Counted from the stretch's first letter, positions 7,398-16,850 are shown. The stretch is DNA of 64,000 bases from Paracoccaceae bacterium (GCA_006226775.1 SBGD01000076.1:33370-97369); one strand, 5' to 3'. Notes: generated by a model from the letters alone, not told the origin. Made by a program: numbers and translations.

Positions 7398-8447
7398 TCA
7401 TTTCTTGCGCTGCGGGCCGTCGCGTTCGGCGGAGGCGGCCCAGAGGTTGATGTTCATGTCCTTGGCGTGCCGGTCGATGCGCGCCAGTTCCTCGTCCGAG
7501 AAGTCGAGATTGCCGACCGCGCCGACGCAATCGACCACCTGCTCGGGCCTGGACGCGCCGATCAGCGCCGTGGTCACCCGTCCGCCGCGCAGCACCCAGG
7601 CCAGCGCCATCTGCGCCAGGCTCTGGCCGCGTTCTTCGGCGATGCCATTGAGCGCGCGGATGTTGTCCAGCGCCTCGGTGCTCAGGAATTCCTCGCGCAG
7701 CGACTTGCCCTGTGCCGCGCGGCTGCCCTCGGGAATGCCGCCGAGGTACTTGCCGGTCAGCATGCCCTGCGCCAGCGGCGAGAACACGATCGAGCCGATG
7801 CCCAGATCGTCGAGCGCATCGAGCAGCCCGTCCTCCTCGACCCAGCGGTTGAGCATGGAATAGCTCGGCTGGTGGATCAGGCAGGGCGTGCCGAGGTCCT
7901 TGAGGATCGCCGCCGCCTCGCGCGTGCGGCGGGCATTGTAGGACGAGATCCCGACATAGAGCGCGCGGCCCGAGCGCACGATGTGATCGAGTGCCATCAT
8001 GGTCTCTTCCAGCGGCGTGTCGGGGTCGAAGCGGTGCGAATAGAAGATGTCGACGTAGTCCAGCCCCATGCGTTTGAGCGATTGGTCGCAGGAGGCCACC
8101 AGGTACTTGCGGCTGCCCCATTCGCCGTAGGGGCCGGGCCACATGCCGTAGCCCGCCTTGGACGAGACGATCATCTCGTCGCGGTAGGGCGCGAAATCCT
8201 CGCGCATGAGCTGGCCGAAGGCCGCCTCTGCCGAGCCCGGCCTCGGGCCGTAGTTGTTGGCCAGGTCGAAATGGGTGATGCCGTGGTCAAAGGCGGTGCG
8301 GGTGATCGCGCGCTTGACCTCATGCGGCGTATCCTCGCCGAAGTTGTGCCACAGCCCCAGCGAGATCGCGGGCAGTTTCAGCCCCGAGCGCCCGCAGCGG
8401 CGGTAGGGCATGGTGTCATATCTCGTGTCGGATGCGGTCCAGACCAT
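7398..8447 (-). CDS. aldo/keto reductase (MgrA/YghZ-like)
   Basis: 349 residues, an NAD(P)H-dependent (beta/alpha)8 reductase of carbonyl groups. The AKR tetrad is visible: Asp/Tyr in 'FDLANNYGPRPGSAE', Lys in 'IVSSKAGYGMWPGPYG' and His in 'IFYSHRFDPDTPLEE'. The 'GYGMWPGPYGEWGSRKYL' stretch is typical of the L-glyceraldehyde-3-phosphate reductase/YghZ (AKR14) subgroup. The start ATG 8447 has a strong AGGAGA box. It lies 11 bp after the Gfo/Idh gene and probably processes a sugar intermediate. Confidence 0.88.
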   Translation of the reverse strand: MVWTASDTRYDTMPYRRCGRSGLKLPAISLGLWHNFGEDTPHEVKRAITRTAFDHGITHFDLANNYGPRPGSAEAAFGQLMREDFAPYRDEMIVSSKAGYGMWPGPYGEWGSRKYLVASCDQSLKRMGLDYVDIFYSHRFDPDTPLEETMMALDHIVRSGRALYVGISSYNARRTREAAAILKDLGTPCLIHQPSYSMLNRWVEEDGLLDALDDLGIGSIVFSPLAQGMLTGKYLGGIPEGSRAAQGKSLREEFLSTEALDNIRALNGIAEERGQSLAQMALAWVLRGGRVTTALIGASRPEQVVDCVGAVGNLDFSDEELARIDRHAKDMNINLWAASAERDGPQRKK

Positions 8448-8458
8448 TTTGTCGTCTC

Positions 8459-9580
8459 CTAGGCCAGCAGCGCCTGCGCGGCCTCCGGGGCCAGGGCCTC
8501 GGGGCGGTCGCAGGTGGTGCGCAGTTCGATGGGGTTTCCGGTCTCGCCTGAATGCAGGATTGCGGTCATGACGTCCACCACATGCAGCGAGAAATCCAGC
8601 GAACAGCGATGCGGACGGCCCGCAAGGATGGCCTGTCCCATGTCGGCCAGCCCGGCACAGCGGTAATTGGCGCGGGTGTCCTCGTTGGCGATGCCGAAGG
8701 GATGCGCCCAGGGCTCGGCCACGTTGACGAAGGCCGATTTGCGCGTCATCCGCACCTCGCCGCCAAAGAAGTTGGGGTCGGGGACATGCAGCGTGCCCTC
8801 GGTGCCGTAAAGCTCCATCGGGCCGTGGCCGTGCTGCCAGACATCCCAGCTGGCGCAATAGGTCACCTGCGCGCCCGAGGCGAATTGCATGATGGCGTGG
8901 ATCGTGGTCGGGGTCTCGACCTTGATTGTCTCGCCGTGGCGCGGCTGCGAGGTGATGGTGCGGGTGTCCGAGGCCGAGGTGCTCAGCGCCGTGACCCGCG
9001 CCACCGGGCCCAGCATCTGCACGAGGTTCGAGATGTAATAGGGGCCGAGATCGAGGATCGGCCCGCCGCCGGGCTGGAAGAAGAAGTCGGGGTTGGGGTG
9101 CCACATCTCCATTCCGGGGCTCTGCACGAAACAGGTGCCCGAGGTGATCCGCCCCACCGCGCCGCTGTCGACCAGGTGGCGGGCCAGTTGATGCGCGCCG
9201 CCCAGGAAGGTGTCGGGGGCCGAACCCACCCGCAGGCCCTTGTCCTCGGCCAGCGCCTTCAAGGCCCGGCCTTCCTCGACCGACAGCACGAAGGGTTTTT
9301 CCGAATAGACGTGTTTGCCCGCTTCCAACACCGCTTTCGAGACCTCGAAATGCGCCGCCGGAATGGTCAGGTTGACGACGATGTCCACATCCCTGGCGGC
9401 CAGCATCTCGTCGAGGCTCAGCGCCTTGATGCCGTATTCCCCGGCCCGCAGCGTGGCGGCCTCGGGGTTGAGATCGGCGCAGGCGCGCATCTCGATGCCG
9501 CCGAAGAGCGGCGCGAGGCGCATGTAGGCGGCCGAGATATTGCCGCAGCCGATGACGCCTATTCCCAGTGTCTTGCTCAT
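8459..9580 (-). CDS. Gfo/Idh/MocA family oxidoreductase
   Basis: 373 residues. An N-terminal Rossmann domain ('GVIGCGN' at 8-14) is followed by the family motif 'EKPF' at 94-97 and a C-terminal substrate/dimer domain. These NAD(P)-dependent enzymes oxidise or reduce sugars, often at C3. With two TIM-barrel proteins in the same operon, a 3-keto-glycoside type route is a reasonable inference. ATG 9580 is chosen because it starts 'MSKTLGIGVIGCGN'; the longer in-frame extension is not conserved-looking. It is 10 bp downstream of the preceding isomerase-like gene. Confidence 0.9.
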   Translation of the reverse strand: MSKTLGIGVIGCGNISAAYMRLAPLFGGIEMRACADLNPEAATLRAGEYGIKALSLDEMLAARDVDIVVNLTIPAAHFEVSKAVLEAGKHVYSEKPFVLSVEEGRALKALAEDKGLRVGSAPDTFLGGAHQLARHLVDSGAVGRITSGTCFVQSPGMEMWHPNPDFFFQPGGGPILDLGPYYISNLVQMLGPVARVTALSTSASDTRTITSQPRHGETIKVETPTTIHAIMQFASGAQVTYCASWDVWQHGHGPMELYGTEGTLHVPDPNFFGGEVRMTRKSAFVNVAEPWAHPFGIANEDTRANYRCAGLADMGQAILAGRPHRCSLDFSLHVVDVMTAILHSGETGNPIELRTTCDRPEALAPEAAQALLA

Positions 9581-9590
9581 GTTCAGCCCC

Positions 9591-10340
9591 TTACAGCGTC
9601 TTGAAGGTCTCGATGGAGCGGCGCGCGAAGCGTTCGGTATCGGACGGCTTGTCATGCTCCATCACGAACAGCGTCACCCCGGCGCCGCGCAGCGCCCTGG
9701 TCAGGCCTTTCCAGTCCAGCGTGCCATGGCCCACATCGGCCCAGCCGTCCTCGTCGGCACATTCGCCATCGGGGGCGATGTCCTTGACATGGGCGGCGGT
9801 GATCCGCGACTTGTGGTTCTCGATCCAGACCAGCGGGTCCGAGCCGCCGCGCACCACCCAGGCCACGTCCATCTCCCATTCGATGCTGGGCGCGGTCTCG
9901 AGGATCAGGGTCATCGGGAGGGTGCCGTCGTCCAGCGGCATGAACTCCCAATGGTGGTTGTGCCAGCCAAAGCGCAGGCCCGCGTCCTGCACCCGCCTGG
10001 CGGCCTCTTCCATACGCCGGGCCAGCGCGATCCAGGCCGCGGCATCGGCGCCCTTGCGCAGATCGTCCTCGGGGGCGGGGCAGTAAAGCTGGCTCATGCC
10101 CAGGGTGCGGGCGGTGGCGATGGTCTTGTCGAAATCCGCCTCGAAACTGCCGATCGGAAAGAAATGGCCCGAGGGCATGGTCAGCCCGTTGGCCTCCATC
10201 ATCGCCTTTGTCGCGGCGGGGTCGTCGTAGATGCCGCCGAAGCCTTCGACCTGGGTATAGCCGAGCTTGCCCAGAAGCGCGAAAGTGTCCTCCCAGGAGG
10301 TATGGTTGCGGGCGGAGTAAAGCTGGAATGAGACGTCCAT
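9591..10340 (-). CDS. sugar phosphate isomerase/epimerase-like TIM-barrel protein (second)
   Basis: 249 residues, shorter than the other isomerase-like gene in this operon and clearly different from it. Putative metal ligands: 'RFGWHNHHWEF', 'EWEMDVAWVVRGG', 'ITAAHVKDIAPDG' and the terminal 'LFVMEHDKPSD'. This is the IolE/xylose isomerase-like arrangement. It follows the ABC ATPase by 42 bp and precedes the Gfo/Idh gene by 10 bp. Pairs of this kind act on keto-sugars or inositols; the actual substrate is not deducible. Confidence 0.86.
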   Translation of the reverse strand: MDVSFQLYSARNHTSWEDTFALLGKLGYTQVEGFGGIYDDPAATKAMMEANGLTMPSGHFFPIGSFEADFDKTIATARTLGMSQLYCPAPEDDLRKGADAAAWIALARRMEEAARRVQDAGLRFGWHNHHWEFMPLDDGTLPMTLILETAPSIEWEMDVAWVVRGGSDPLVWIENHKSRITAAHVKDIAPDGECADEDGWADVGHGTLDWKGLTRALRGAGVTLFVMEHDKPSDTERFARRSIETFKTL

Positions 10341-10382
10341 GAGCGGGGTCCTGTGCTTGGGGTGTCGGTTGCGAAGCGCCGG

Positions 10383-11468
10383 TTACAGCCGGTCTTCGGT
10401 GTGCTTGTCGAAAAGGTTGACGCGTTCGGGGGCGAAACCGATGGCGATCTCGTCGCCCTCGGCGATGCTCGATTGCCCGTCCATGCGCACCCAGAACCGC
10501 TGATCGCCCACCGCCACCCGGACCAGCGTGTCCGAGCCCAGGGGTTCGACCAGCCGCACCCGGGCGTCAAGCCGGATCGGCATAGGCTCGGCGGCCGCGC
10601 CGGTGGCGATATGCTCGGGGCGGATGCCCAGCCAGGCCGGGCCCGCGACCGGGCCGTGCCCGAAGGCATAGCCATCCAGCGCGAAGCTCCCGCAGCCGCA
10701 GGTGAAGCGCGGCGCTTGCGCGGTCTCGACCGCGCCGTCGAGGAAGTTCATCGACGGCGAGCCGATGAAATCGGCGACATATTTGCAGGCCGGGGTGTTG
10801 TAGATCTCGTTGGGCGAGGCCAGTTGCAGGATCAGCCCGCCGCGCATGATGGCGATGCGGTCGGCCAGGGTCATGGCCTCGATCTGGTCATGGGTGACAT
10901 AGATCATCGTGTTCTTGAGCTGGTGGTGCAACTCCTTGATCTCGGCGCGCAGATCGGTGCGCAGCTTGGCATCGAGGTTGGACAGCGGCTCGTCGAACAG
11001 AAACACATCGACATCGCGCACCAGCGCCCGGCCGATGGCCACCCGCTGCCGCTGCCCGCCCGAGAGGGCTGCGGGCTTGCGCTTCAAGAGCGGCTCGATC
11101 TGCAGCACCCTGGCGGCGCGGTTGATCCGCTCGGCGATCTCGGCCTTGGGGATGCCGGCGTTCTTCAACCCGAAGCTCAGGTTGCCCTCGACCGTCATCT
11201 GCGGATAGAGCGCGTAGCTCTGGAACACCATGCCGATGCCGCGTTTCGACGGCTCTTCCCAGGTCACGTTCTTGCCCTGGATGTGGATCTGCCCGTCGGT
11301 CACGTCCAGCAGCCCGGCAATGCAGTTGAGAAGCGTGGACTTGCCGCAGCCGCTTGATCCCAGCAGCACCAGGAATTCGCCCTGGCCGACATCGAGGTTG
11401 AGGTCCTTCAGAACCTCCACCGCGCCGAAGCTGAGGTCGAGATGCTTGATTGAAATGCTCGGGTCCAT
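10383..11468 (-). CDS. carbohydrate ABC transporter ATP-binding protein (UgpC/MalK type)
   Basis: 361 residues. Walker A 'GSSGCGKST' at 37-45, ABC signature 'LSGGQ' at 135-139 and Walker B 'VFLFDE' at 155-160 are followed by a C-terminal OB-type (TOBE) regulatory domain ending '[16 protein letters not shown]'. It powers the CUT1 importer encoded just upstream. The start is ATG 11468, 7 bp after the permease stop. The presence of its own ATPase suggests a self-contained system. Confidence 0.93.
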   Translation of the reverse strand: MDPSISIKHLDLSFGAVEVLKDLNLDVGQGEFLVLLGSSGCGKSTLLNCIAGLLDVTDGQIHIQGKNVTWEEPSKRGIGMVFQSYALYPQMTVEGNLSFGLKNAGIPKAEIAERINRAARVLQIEPLLKRKPAALSGGQRQRVAIGRALVRDVDVFLFDEPLSNLDAKLRTDLRAEIKELHHQLKNTMIYVTHDQIEAMTLADRIAIMRGGLILQLASPNEIYNTPACKYVADFIGSPSMNFLDGAVETAQAPRFTCGCGSFALDGYAFGHGPVAGPAWLGIRPEHIATGAAAEPMPIRLDARVRLVEPLGSDTLVRVAVGDQRFWVRMDGQSSIAEGDEIAIGFAPERVNLFDKHTEDRL

Positions 11469-11475
11469 GTCTGCC

Positions 11476-12417
11476 TCAGCCTTTGACCGCGCCGGCGGCA
11501 ATGCCGCGCACGAAGAGTTTTCCGGAGACGAAGTAGATGACCAGCGGCACCAGCCCGGTCAGCAGTGTCGCCGCCATGTTGACGTTGTATTCCTTCACGC
11601 CCTGCACCGAGTTGACGATATTGTTCAGCTGCACCGTCATCGGGTAGAGATCGGGCTTGGTATAGACCACGCCGAACAGGAAATCGTTCCAAATTCCGGT
11701 GACTTGCAGGATCATCGCCACCACGAAGATCGGCAGGGACATCGGCAGCATGATCTGGACATAGATCTGCCAGAACCCGGCGCCATCGACCCGGGCGGCC
11801 TTGAACAATTCCTCGGGCAGCGAGGTGAAGTAGTTGCGAAACAAAAGCGTCAGGATCGGCATTCCGAAGATCGAATGCACCATGACCAGCCCGGTGAGCG
11901 AGCCGTAGAGCCCCATCTCGCGCAGCAGGATCACGATGGGATAGAGCATCACCTGGTAGGGGATGAAGGCGCCGAAGATCAGGATGGTAAAGAACATGTC
12001 GGCGCCCTTGAACCGCCAGTTGGCCAGCGCATATCCATTGACCGATGCGATCACGATCGAGACCACCACCGAGGGCACGGTGATCCTGACCGAGTTCCAG
12101 AAGCCGCGCGACAGCCCGTCGCAGTTCAGCCCGGTGCAGGCCTCGGCCCAGGCCTTGACCCAGGGCTCAAAGGTGATTTCGACCGGCGGGGCGAAGATAT
12201 TGCCCATGCGGATCTCGGGCATGCCCTTGAGCGAGGTGACGACCATCACCCAGAGCGGCAGCAGGTAGTAGAGCGCCACCACGATCAGCGTGCCGTAGAT
12301 GAAGATGTTGCGGCGCGAGAAGCGGCGGCGCGGTTTCGGCCCGCGCGGCCCGGCCAGCGCGTCGCGCGCGGCGTCCGCGCCCACCACCGTGGCCGAGAGG
12401 ATACCGGGATCAGACAC
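11476..12417 (-). CDS. carbohydrate ABC transporter permease (MalG/UgpE type)
   Basis: 313 residues with about six membrane segments, the first after a basic N-terminal tail ('[23 protein letters not shown]'). The EAA loop that contacts the ATPase reads '[24 protein letters not shown]'. It is the second inner-membrane subunit of the importer. Its start overlaps the end of the first permease gene by 8 bp, so translation is probably coupled. Confidence 0.92.
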   Translation of the reverse strand: MSDPGILSATVVGADAARDALAGPRGPKPRRRFSRRNIFIYGTLIVVALYYLLPLWVMVVTSLKGMPEIRMGNIFAPPVEITFEPWVKAWAEACTGLNCDGLSRGFWNSVRITVPSVVVSIVIASVNGYALANWRFKGADMFFTILIFGAFIPYQVMLYPIVILLREMGLYGSLTGLVMVHSIFGMPILTLLFRNYFTSLPEELFKAARVDGAGFWQIYVQIMLPMSLPIFVVAMILQVTGIWNDFLFGVVYTKPDLYPMTVQLNNIVNSVQGVKEYNVNMAATLLTGLVPLVIYFVSGKLFVRGIAAGAVKG

Positions 12418-13300
12418 GTTTCCTGCCTCCGAATTCGAGGAATGCCCAGGGGATCACCACCACCAGCACCGCCAGCAGCATCATCGTCGAGGCGGCAAAG
12501 CCCTGGCCCAGGTTCTGGCCCTGGAACATGTAGTCATAGACGTATTTCGCCGGCACCTCCGAGGCGATGCCGGGGCCCCCGCCGGTCTGGGCGACGATCA
12601 GGTCGTAGACCTTGACGATGCCGCTGGCGATGATCACCAGCGTGGTGATGAAGACCGGGCGCATCATCGGGATGACGATGAAGACATAGGTCTTCCAGGC
12701 CGGGATGCCGTCGACGCGGGAGGCCTTCCAGATGTCCTGGTCGATGCCGCGCAGCCCCGCCAGCATCAGGCACATCACCAGCCCGGTGCCCTGCCAGAGC
12801 CCGGCGATCAGCACGCCGTAGATCACGATGCGGGCGTCATAGAGCGGATCGAAGGTGAAGCTTTCCCAGCCGAACCCGCGGATCACCGATTGCACCCCGA
12901 AATCCGGGTTCAGCAGCCATTGCCAGACCAGCCCGGTGACGATGAACGACAGCGCGAAAGGATAAAGCAGGATGGTGCGGAAGGTATTCTCGAAGCGGAT
13001 CTTCTGATCCAGCAGCGCGGCCAGCAGAAAGCCGATCACCAGGCTCAGCACCATCATGCAGATGCCATAGATCAGCAGGTTCTCGATCGAGATCAGCCAG
13101 CGCGCGGTGCCCCAGAGCCGCTCGTATTGATCGAGCCCGACGAACTTGGTCTTCGGCAAGAGCTTCGACGAGGTGAAGGAATAGGTCACCGTCCAGGCGG
13201 TGCCGCCGACAAAGACCACCATGGCGGTCAGGATCATCGGGATGGCGGCGATCTTGGCCGAGAGGTTGCGGAAAAGCCGGATCGGGCGGGTGGCGGCCAT
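12410..13300 (-). CDS. carbohydrate ABC transporter permease (MalF/UgpA type)
   Basis: 296 residues with six predicted membrane segments, beginning 'RLFRNLSAKIAAIPMILTAM'. The EAA-like loop is 'DQDIWKASRVDGIPAWKTY' followed by a hydrophobic segment. It is the first permease of the CUT1 importer and lies 79 bp after the substrate-binding protein gene. That gap is enough for an mRNA stability or attenuation element of the kind often seen after binding-protein genes, but no strong hairpin was identified. Confidence 0.92.
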   Translation of the reverse strand: MAATRPIRLFRNLSAKIAAIPMILTAMVVFVGGTAWTVTYSFTSSKLLPKTKFVGLDQYERLWGTARWLISIENLLIYGICMMVLSLVIGFLLAALLDQKIRFENTFRTILLYPFALSFIVTGLVWQWLLNPDFGVQSVIRGFGWESFTFDPLYDARIVIYGVLIAGLWQGTGLVMCLMLAGLRGIDQDIWKASRVDGIPAWKTYVFIVIPMMRPVFITTLVIIASGIVKVYDLIVAQTGGGPGIASEVPAKYVYDYMFQGQNLGQGFAASTMMLLAVLVVVIPWAFLEFGGRKRV

Positions 13301-13379
13301 GGGCGTGCCTCGCGCTGAAGAAGGGCGGAAATCCGGCCGGGCCGATGGGCGGCCCGGCCGTCAGGATGGTGCGTGGCGC

Positions 13380-14615
13380 TCAGTCCTTGCTGGCGACGAT
13401 CTCGACGAATTGCGCCTGGGCGTCCTCGGCACTGATCGAGGTGTCCTGGAAGAACTGCACGAAGAGGTCGTTCAACTGGTTGTTGGTGTCCTCGGTGTTC
13501 AGCATGTTCACATCCGGCATGATCGCCCCCGAGGCCAGGATCTCGAGCCCCTTCTTCATGCAGTCGTTGGCAGCCTCGAGATCGACATCCGAGCGCACCG
13601 GCAGGGAGCCTTTCTTGAGGTTGAAGGCGACCTGGGTCTTCGGGTTCAGCAGGGTCGCGGCCAGCGCGTCCTGTGCCGCCTCGATCTCGGCATCGCCGGT
13701 CTCGGGGAAATAGAAGGCATCGCCGCCGGTCGAGATCACCTCGTGCACGCCCAGCCCCGGCAGGCAGGTGTAATCCTTGCCCGCGACCTCGCCCGCGACG
13801 GCGAATTCGCCCTGCGCCCAGTCGCCCATGATCTGGCCGCCGGCCTGGTCGGTGATGACAAGGTTGGTGGCCTGGTTCCAGTCCTGCACGTTCGAGCCCT
13901 GCACCATCTCGCGCATGTCCGAGGCGGCCTTGAAGACCCGCTTCATCTCTTCGCCCGCGGCCAGGTCGGCATCGCCGTCGCCGTAGATCTTCTGCAGCAC
14001 CTCGGGCCCCGCCAGCGTCGCCATCAGCACGTTGAACGCGCCCGAGCTTTGCCAGGGCTGGCCGCCCAGCGCCATCGGCGTGATCCCGGCCTCGCGCAGC
14101 GCCGGGGCGGCGGCGACAAACTCGTCCCAGTTCTTCGGCACCTCGAGCCCGGCCTTTTCAAAGGCGGCATTCGACAGCCAGAGCCATTGCCAGGAATGGA
14201 TATTGACCGGCGCGCAGTAGATCCGGCCATCGACGGTGCAGGCATCCAGCAGCGAGGGCGGGTTGACGATGTCGCGCCAGCCCTCGGCCTCGGCCACATG
14301 GGTCATGTCGCGCAGAAGGCCGGCCTCGATCAGCTCTTCGGCCTGGCGGCCATGGTTGAACTGGAAGGCCGCCATCGGATCGCCGCCGATGATCCGGCTG
14401 ACCATCACCGGGCGCGCGGTGCCGCCGCCGCCGGCAATCGCGCCGTCGACCCAGGTGTGTTCGGTCTGCTCCTCGAACTCGCGGGCGAACTCGGCCACCG
14501 CCGCGGCCTCGCCGCCGGAGGTCCACCAATGGGTCACCTCCAGGTCGGCGGCGGACACCGCACCGGTGGCGCAAAGCGCGGTGGTGGCGGCAAGCGTAGT
14601 GCGAAGATGGGTCAT
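13380..14615 (-). CDS. carbohydrate ABC transporter substrate-binding protein
   Basis: 411 residues. A Sec signal peptide (MTHLRTTLAATTALCATGAV, cut near residue 22) precedes a family 1 extracellular solute-binding domain: 'ADLEVTHWWTSGGEAAAVAE', 'GLLRDMTHVAEAEGW', 'MGDWAQGEFAVAGEVAGKDY'. The N-terminal 'HWW' and overall length resemble glucose/oligosaccharide-binding proteins of the CUT1 class. The start has an AGGGAGG box. It is the first gene of the operon, immediately downstream of the operator pair facing lacI. Confidence 0.92.
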   Translation of the reverse strand: MTHLRTTLAATTALCATGAVSAADLEVTHWWTSGGEAAAVAEFAREFEEQTEHTWVDGAIAGGGGTARPVMVSRIIGGDPMAAFQFNHGRQAEELIEAGLLRDMTHVAEAEGWRDIVNPPSLLDACTVDGRIYCAPVNIHSWQWLWLSNAAFEKAGLEVPKNWDEFVAAAPALREAGITPMALGGQPWQSSGAFNVLMATLAGPEVLQKIYGDGDADLAAGEEMKRVFKAASDMREMVQGSNVQDWNQATNLVITDQAGGQIMGDWAQGEFAVAGEVAGKDYTCLPGLGVHEVISTGGDAFYFPETGDAEIEAAQDALAATLLNPKTQVAFNLKKGSLPVRSDVDLEAANDCMKKGLEILASGAIMPDVNMLNTEDTNNQLNDLFVQFFQDTSISAEDAQAQFVEIVASKD

Positions 14616-14691
14616 CTGGTCCTCCCTGTGGGCCTTTTTTGCGGCCCGTCGTGGTGATCCGGGGTTATCGGTCTGGCGAATCCCCGGGCTC

Positions 14692-14747
14692 TGAAATCGT
14701 TTACATTGACAGTTAAGCAAAGTTGTGACCCCCTGTAAACGATTACA
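14692..14747. promoter_or_regulatory. LacI-type operator pair flanking a sigma-70-like promoter of the sugar operon
   Basis: Two 14-bp sites differ at one position when read in the same sense: TGTAAACGATTACA (14734-14747) and, inverted, TGAAATCGTTTACA (14692-14705). Their centres are 42 bp apart, about four helical turns. Both have the central CG and A/T-rich arms typical of LacI-family operators. On the minus strand a TTTACA (14739-14734) and TTAACT (14716-14711) are separated by 17 bp, so the operators overlap the -35 and follow the -10 of the operon promoter. Confidence 0.75.
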
Positions 14748-14815
14748 TCGACCAATTCGAGGGCAGGGCGGTCCGGCGCGCAAAGGCCGGCCCGCCCCGG
14801 GGACAGTGCGGACGG

Positions 14816-15859
14816 ATGACACAGAAAGCGGCCAGAATTCAGGATGTTGCCCTGGCGGCGGGGGTCTCGACCGCCACCGTCAGCCGGGCGCTGTCCAACC
14901 CCGACCTGCTGACCGAGGCGACGCGCCGCGCGGTCTTCGACGCCATCCGCACCACCGGCTACCGGGTGAATCGCGCCGCCCGCAACCTGCGCAAACAGCG
15001 CGCCGGGGCGGTGCTGGTGCTGGTGCCCAACCTCGGCAATCCGTTCTTTTCGCAGATCCTCGCGGGCATCAGCGCCGGGTTCGCCGGCACCGATTATTCC
15101 GTGCTGATCGCCGATACCGCCGACCATCCCGACCGCGAGCGGGTCCTGATCGATTATTTCCGCGACAGCCGGATCGACGGCATGATCTCGCTCGATGGCA
15201 GCCTGACCGGCGAGGATCTGGCGCTTTTTGCCCGCGAAGGGGTGGAAGAGCGGATCGTCTTTGCCTGCGAATGGGTGCAGGGTGCGGCTTTTCCCTCGGT
15301 GCGCAGCGACAATGAGCGCGGCGCGCGGCTGGCGGTGCGGCACCTGCACGAACTGGGCCACCGCGACATTGCCCATGTCACCGGGCCCAAGGGCAACGTG
15401 CTGACCCGGATGCGGCGCGAGGGCATGATGACCGAACGCGAGAGGCTGGGGCTGACGGTGCGCGACGAATGGATCATCCGCGGCGATTTCTCGTTGCAGT
15501 CCGGCCATGCCGCCGCCGGGGCGATCCTGGCGATGGCGCATCGGCCGACGGCGGTGTTCTGCGCGTCCGACATGGTGGCCTTCGGGCTGATCGCCGGGCT
15601 GACCCGCGGCGGGATCTCGGTGCCCGGCGAGATGTCCGTGGTGGGGTTCGACGATATCGAGATGTCGGAATTCTACGTCCCGGCGCTGACCACGATTCGC
15701 CAGCACCGCCGGGAGCTGGGATCAAGAGCGGCGCGGAACCTTCTGAACAGGCTGGACAATGCCGGATCTCTGGCCTGCAGCGCGCCCGAGTTGATCGACG
15801 TGGATCTCGTGGTGCGCGCCAGCACCCAAGCGCGCCGGGGCGGGATGCTTCAAGGCTGA
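14816..15859 (+). CDS. LacI family transcriptional regulator
   Basis: 347 residues. An N-terminal helix-turn-helix (about 8-27, 'IQDVALAAGVSTATVSRALS') and hinge precede a periplasmic-binding-protein-like sensor domain ('VLVLVPNLGNPFFSQILAGI', 'RIDGMISLDGS', 'MSVVGFDDIEMSEFYVPALT'). It is transcribed divergently from the sugar operon with the operator pair in between. It is therefore the likely local repressor, released by a sugar or sugar derivative. ATG 14816 directly precedes the DNA-binding domain. Confidence 0.92.
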   Translation: MTQKAARIQDVALAAGVSTATVSRALSNPDLLTEATRRAVFDAIRTTGYRVNRAARNLRKQRAGAVLVLVPNLGNPFFSQILAGISAGFAGTDYSVLIADTADHPDRERVLIDYFRDSRIDGMISLDGSLTGEDLALFAREGVEERIVFACEWVQGAAFPSVRSDNERGARLAVRHLHELGHRDIAHVTGPKGNVLTRMRREGMMTERERLGLTVRDEWIIRGDFSLQSGHAAAGAILAMAHRPTAVFCASDMVAFGLIAGLTRGGISVPGEMSVVGFDDIEMSEFYVPALTTIRQHRRELGSRAARNLLNRLDNAGSLACSAPELIDVDLVVRASTQARRGGMLQG

Positions 15860-15896
15860 CCCATCGAACGAAGATGGTCTGGGGCAGGCGTTTGGC

Positions 15897-16098
15897 GCTC
15901 AGCACCCGCGCGGAATCAAGGGCGCAGCCCGCCGCGCATCGTCATGCCGAAGGCATGCCTCCGGCATGACGCGCCCCCACGCGTCGGCGATATGGCTGAT
16001 GTCCGCACATAGCTGAGGGCTATTGCGGATTTGGCAGCCATAAAGCGCCCTGCAAGACCGTAGGATCGCCAACGCGCGCGCCGGCAATGCGCGGCGCG
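15897..16098 (-). repeat. dispersed intergenic element of about 200 bp, copy 1
   Basis: This fills most of the 409-bp gap between lacI and the NYN gene; no gene is seen there. On the minus strand it matches the elements at 37268-37470 and 43870-44035. The strongest shared block is around GGGCGCTTTATGGC and CCAAATCCG. A second block is the hairpin at 15941-15970, with arms GTCATGCC and GGCATGAC. The ends are approximate. Confidence 0.8.
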
Positions 16099-16268
16099 TC
16101 ATTCAGCCGACGCGAAAGTCGCCGCCTTGCCAAGATCCTCTGCTTTAACATGGTGTCGTCCCGCTCAGGGTGTCGGGGTCGGAAGCGAGGCTCCGGGTAA
16201 ACCCATGAGACCAGTTTTTCCCCGACGCCGCCCTTTTGACGCCCGAATCCGGGCATTAAAGTCGCCGC

Positions 16269-16850
16269 ATGTCCGTGCCGATCCTTCTGCTTCTCGCCTC
16301 TGTCGCCCTCGGGGTCTTCGCCCATGATTCGGATGCCTCCGGCCCGGGCGATCTTCTGCTGCTTGGCCTGATCACCGGTGTCGCCGCGCTGGTGCTGGTG
16401 CTGCGCGACGTCTTTGCCCCCGGCAAGGCGCGGCCCAGAACTTTGGGCCGGCGCAAGCCGTATATCGTGCTGGATGGCTCCAACGTCATGCATTGGGACG
16501 GCAAGGCGCCTTCGCTCGACCCGGTGCGCAGCGTCGTCGAGAGGGTGCGGGCCGAGGGGCTGGAGCCGGTGATCTGGTTCGACGCCAATGTCGGCTACAA
16601 GATCGGCGACGGTTATCTCGGCCCGGCAGCGCTGGCCCGGCGGCTGGGCTGCGCCAGGGCGCGCGTCCATGTGGCGCCAAAGGGCACGCCCGCCGATCCG
16701 CTGCTGCTGCAACACGCGGTCAGCCTGGATGCGCGGGTGGTGTCCAACGACCGCTTCCGCGACTGGCAGGAAGCCTTCCCCGCGCTGGAGCGCGCGGATT
16801 TCCTGGTGCGCATGCGGGCGCGGGACCAGTCCGGAACCCTGGAGTTGTAA
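16269..16850 (+). CDS. membrane-anchored NYN/PIN-type (Zc3h12a-like) putative ribonuclease
   Basis: 193 residues. Two hydrophobic segments (about 4-18 and 28-46) are followed by a basic linker and a domain starting 'YIVLDGSNVMHWDG' (65-78). It continues with 'VIWFDANVGYKIGD' and 'DARVVSNDRFRDWQEAFP'. The D/N/D pattern fits NYN-type metal-dependent RNases related to Zc3h12a. Membrane anchoring implies cytoplasmic-face RNA cleavage near the membrane. Family membership is seen by motif only; activity is inferred. It stands alone, convergent with pgm. Confidence 0.72.
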   Translation: MSVPILLLLASVALGVFAHDSDASGPGDLLLLGLITGVAALVLVLRDVFAPGKARPRTLGRRKPYIVLDGSNVMHWDGKAPSLDPVRSVVERVRAEGLEPVIWFDANVGYKIGDGYLGPAALARRLGCARARVHVAPKGTPADPLLLQHAVSLDARVVSNDRFRDWQEAFPALERADFLVRMRARDQSGTLEL

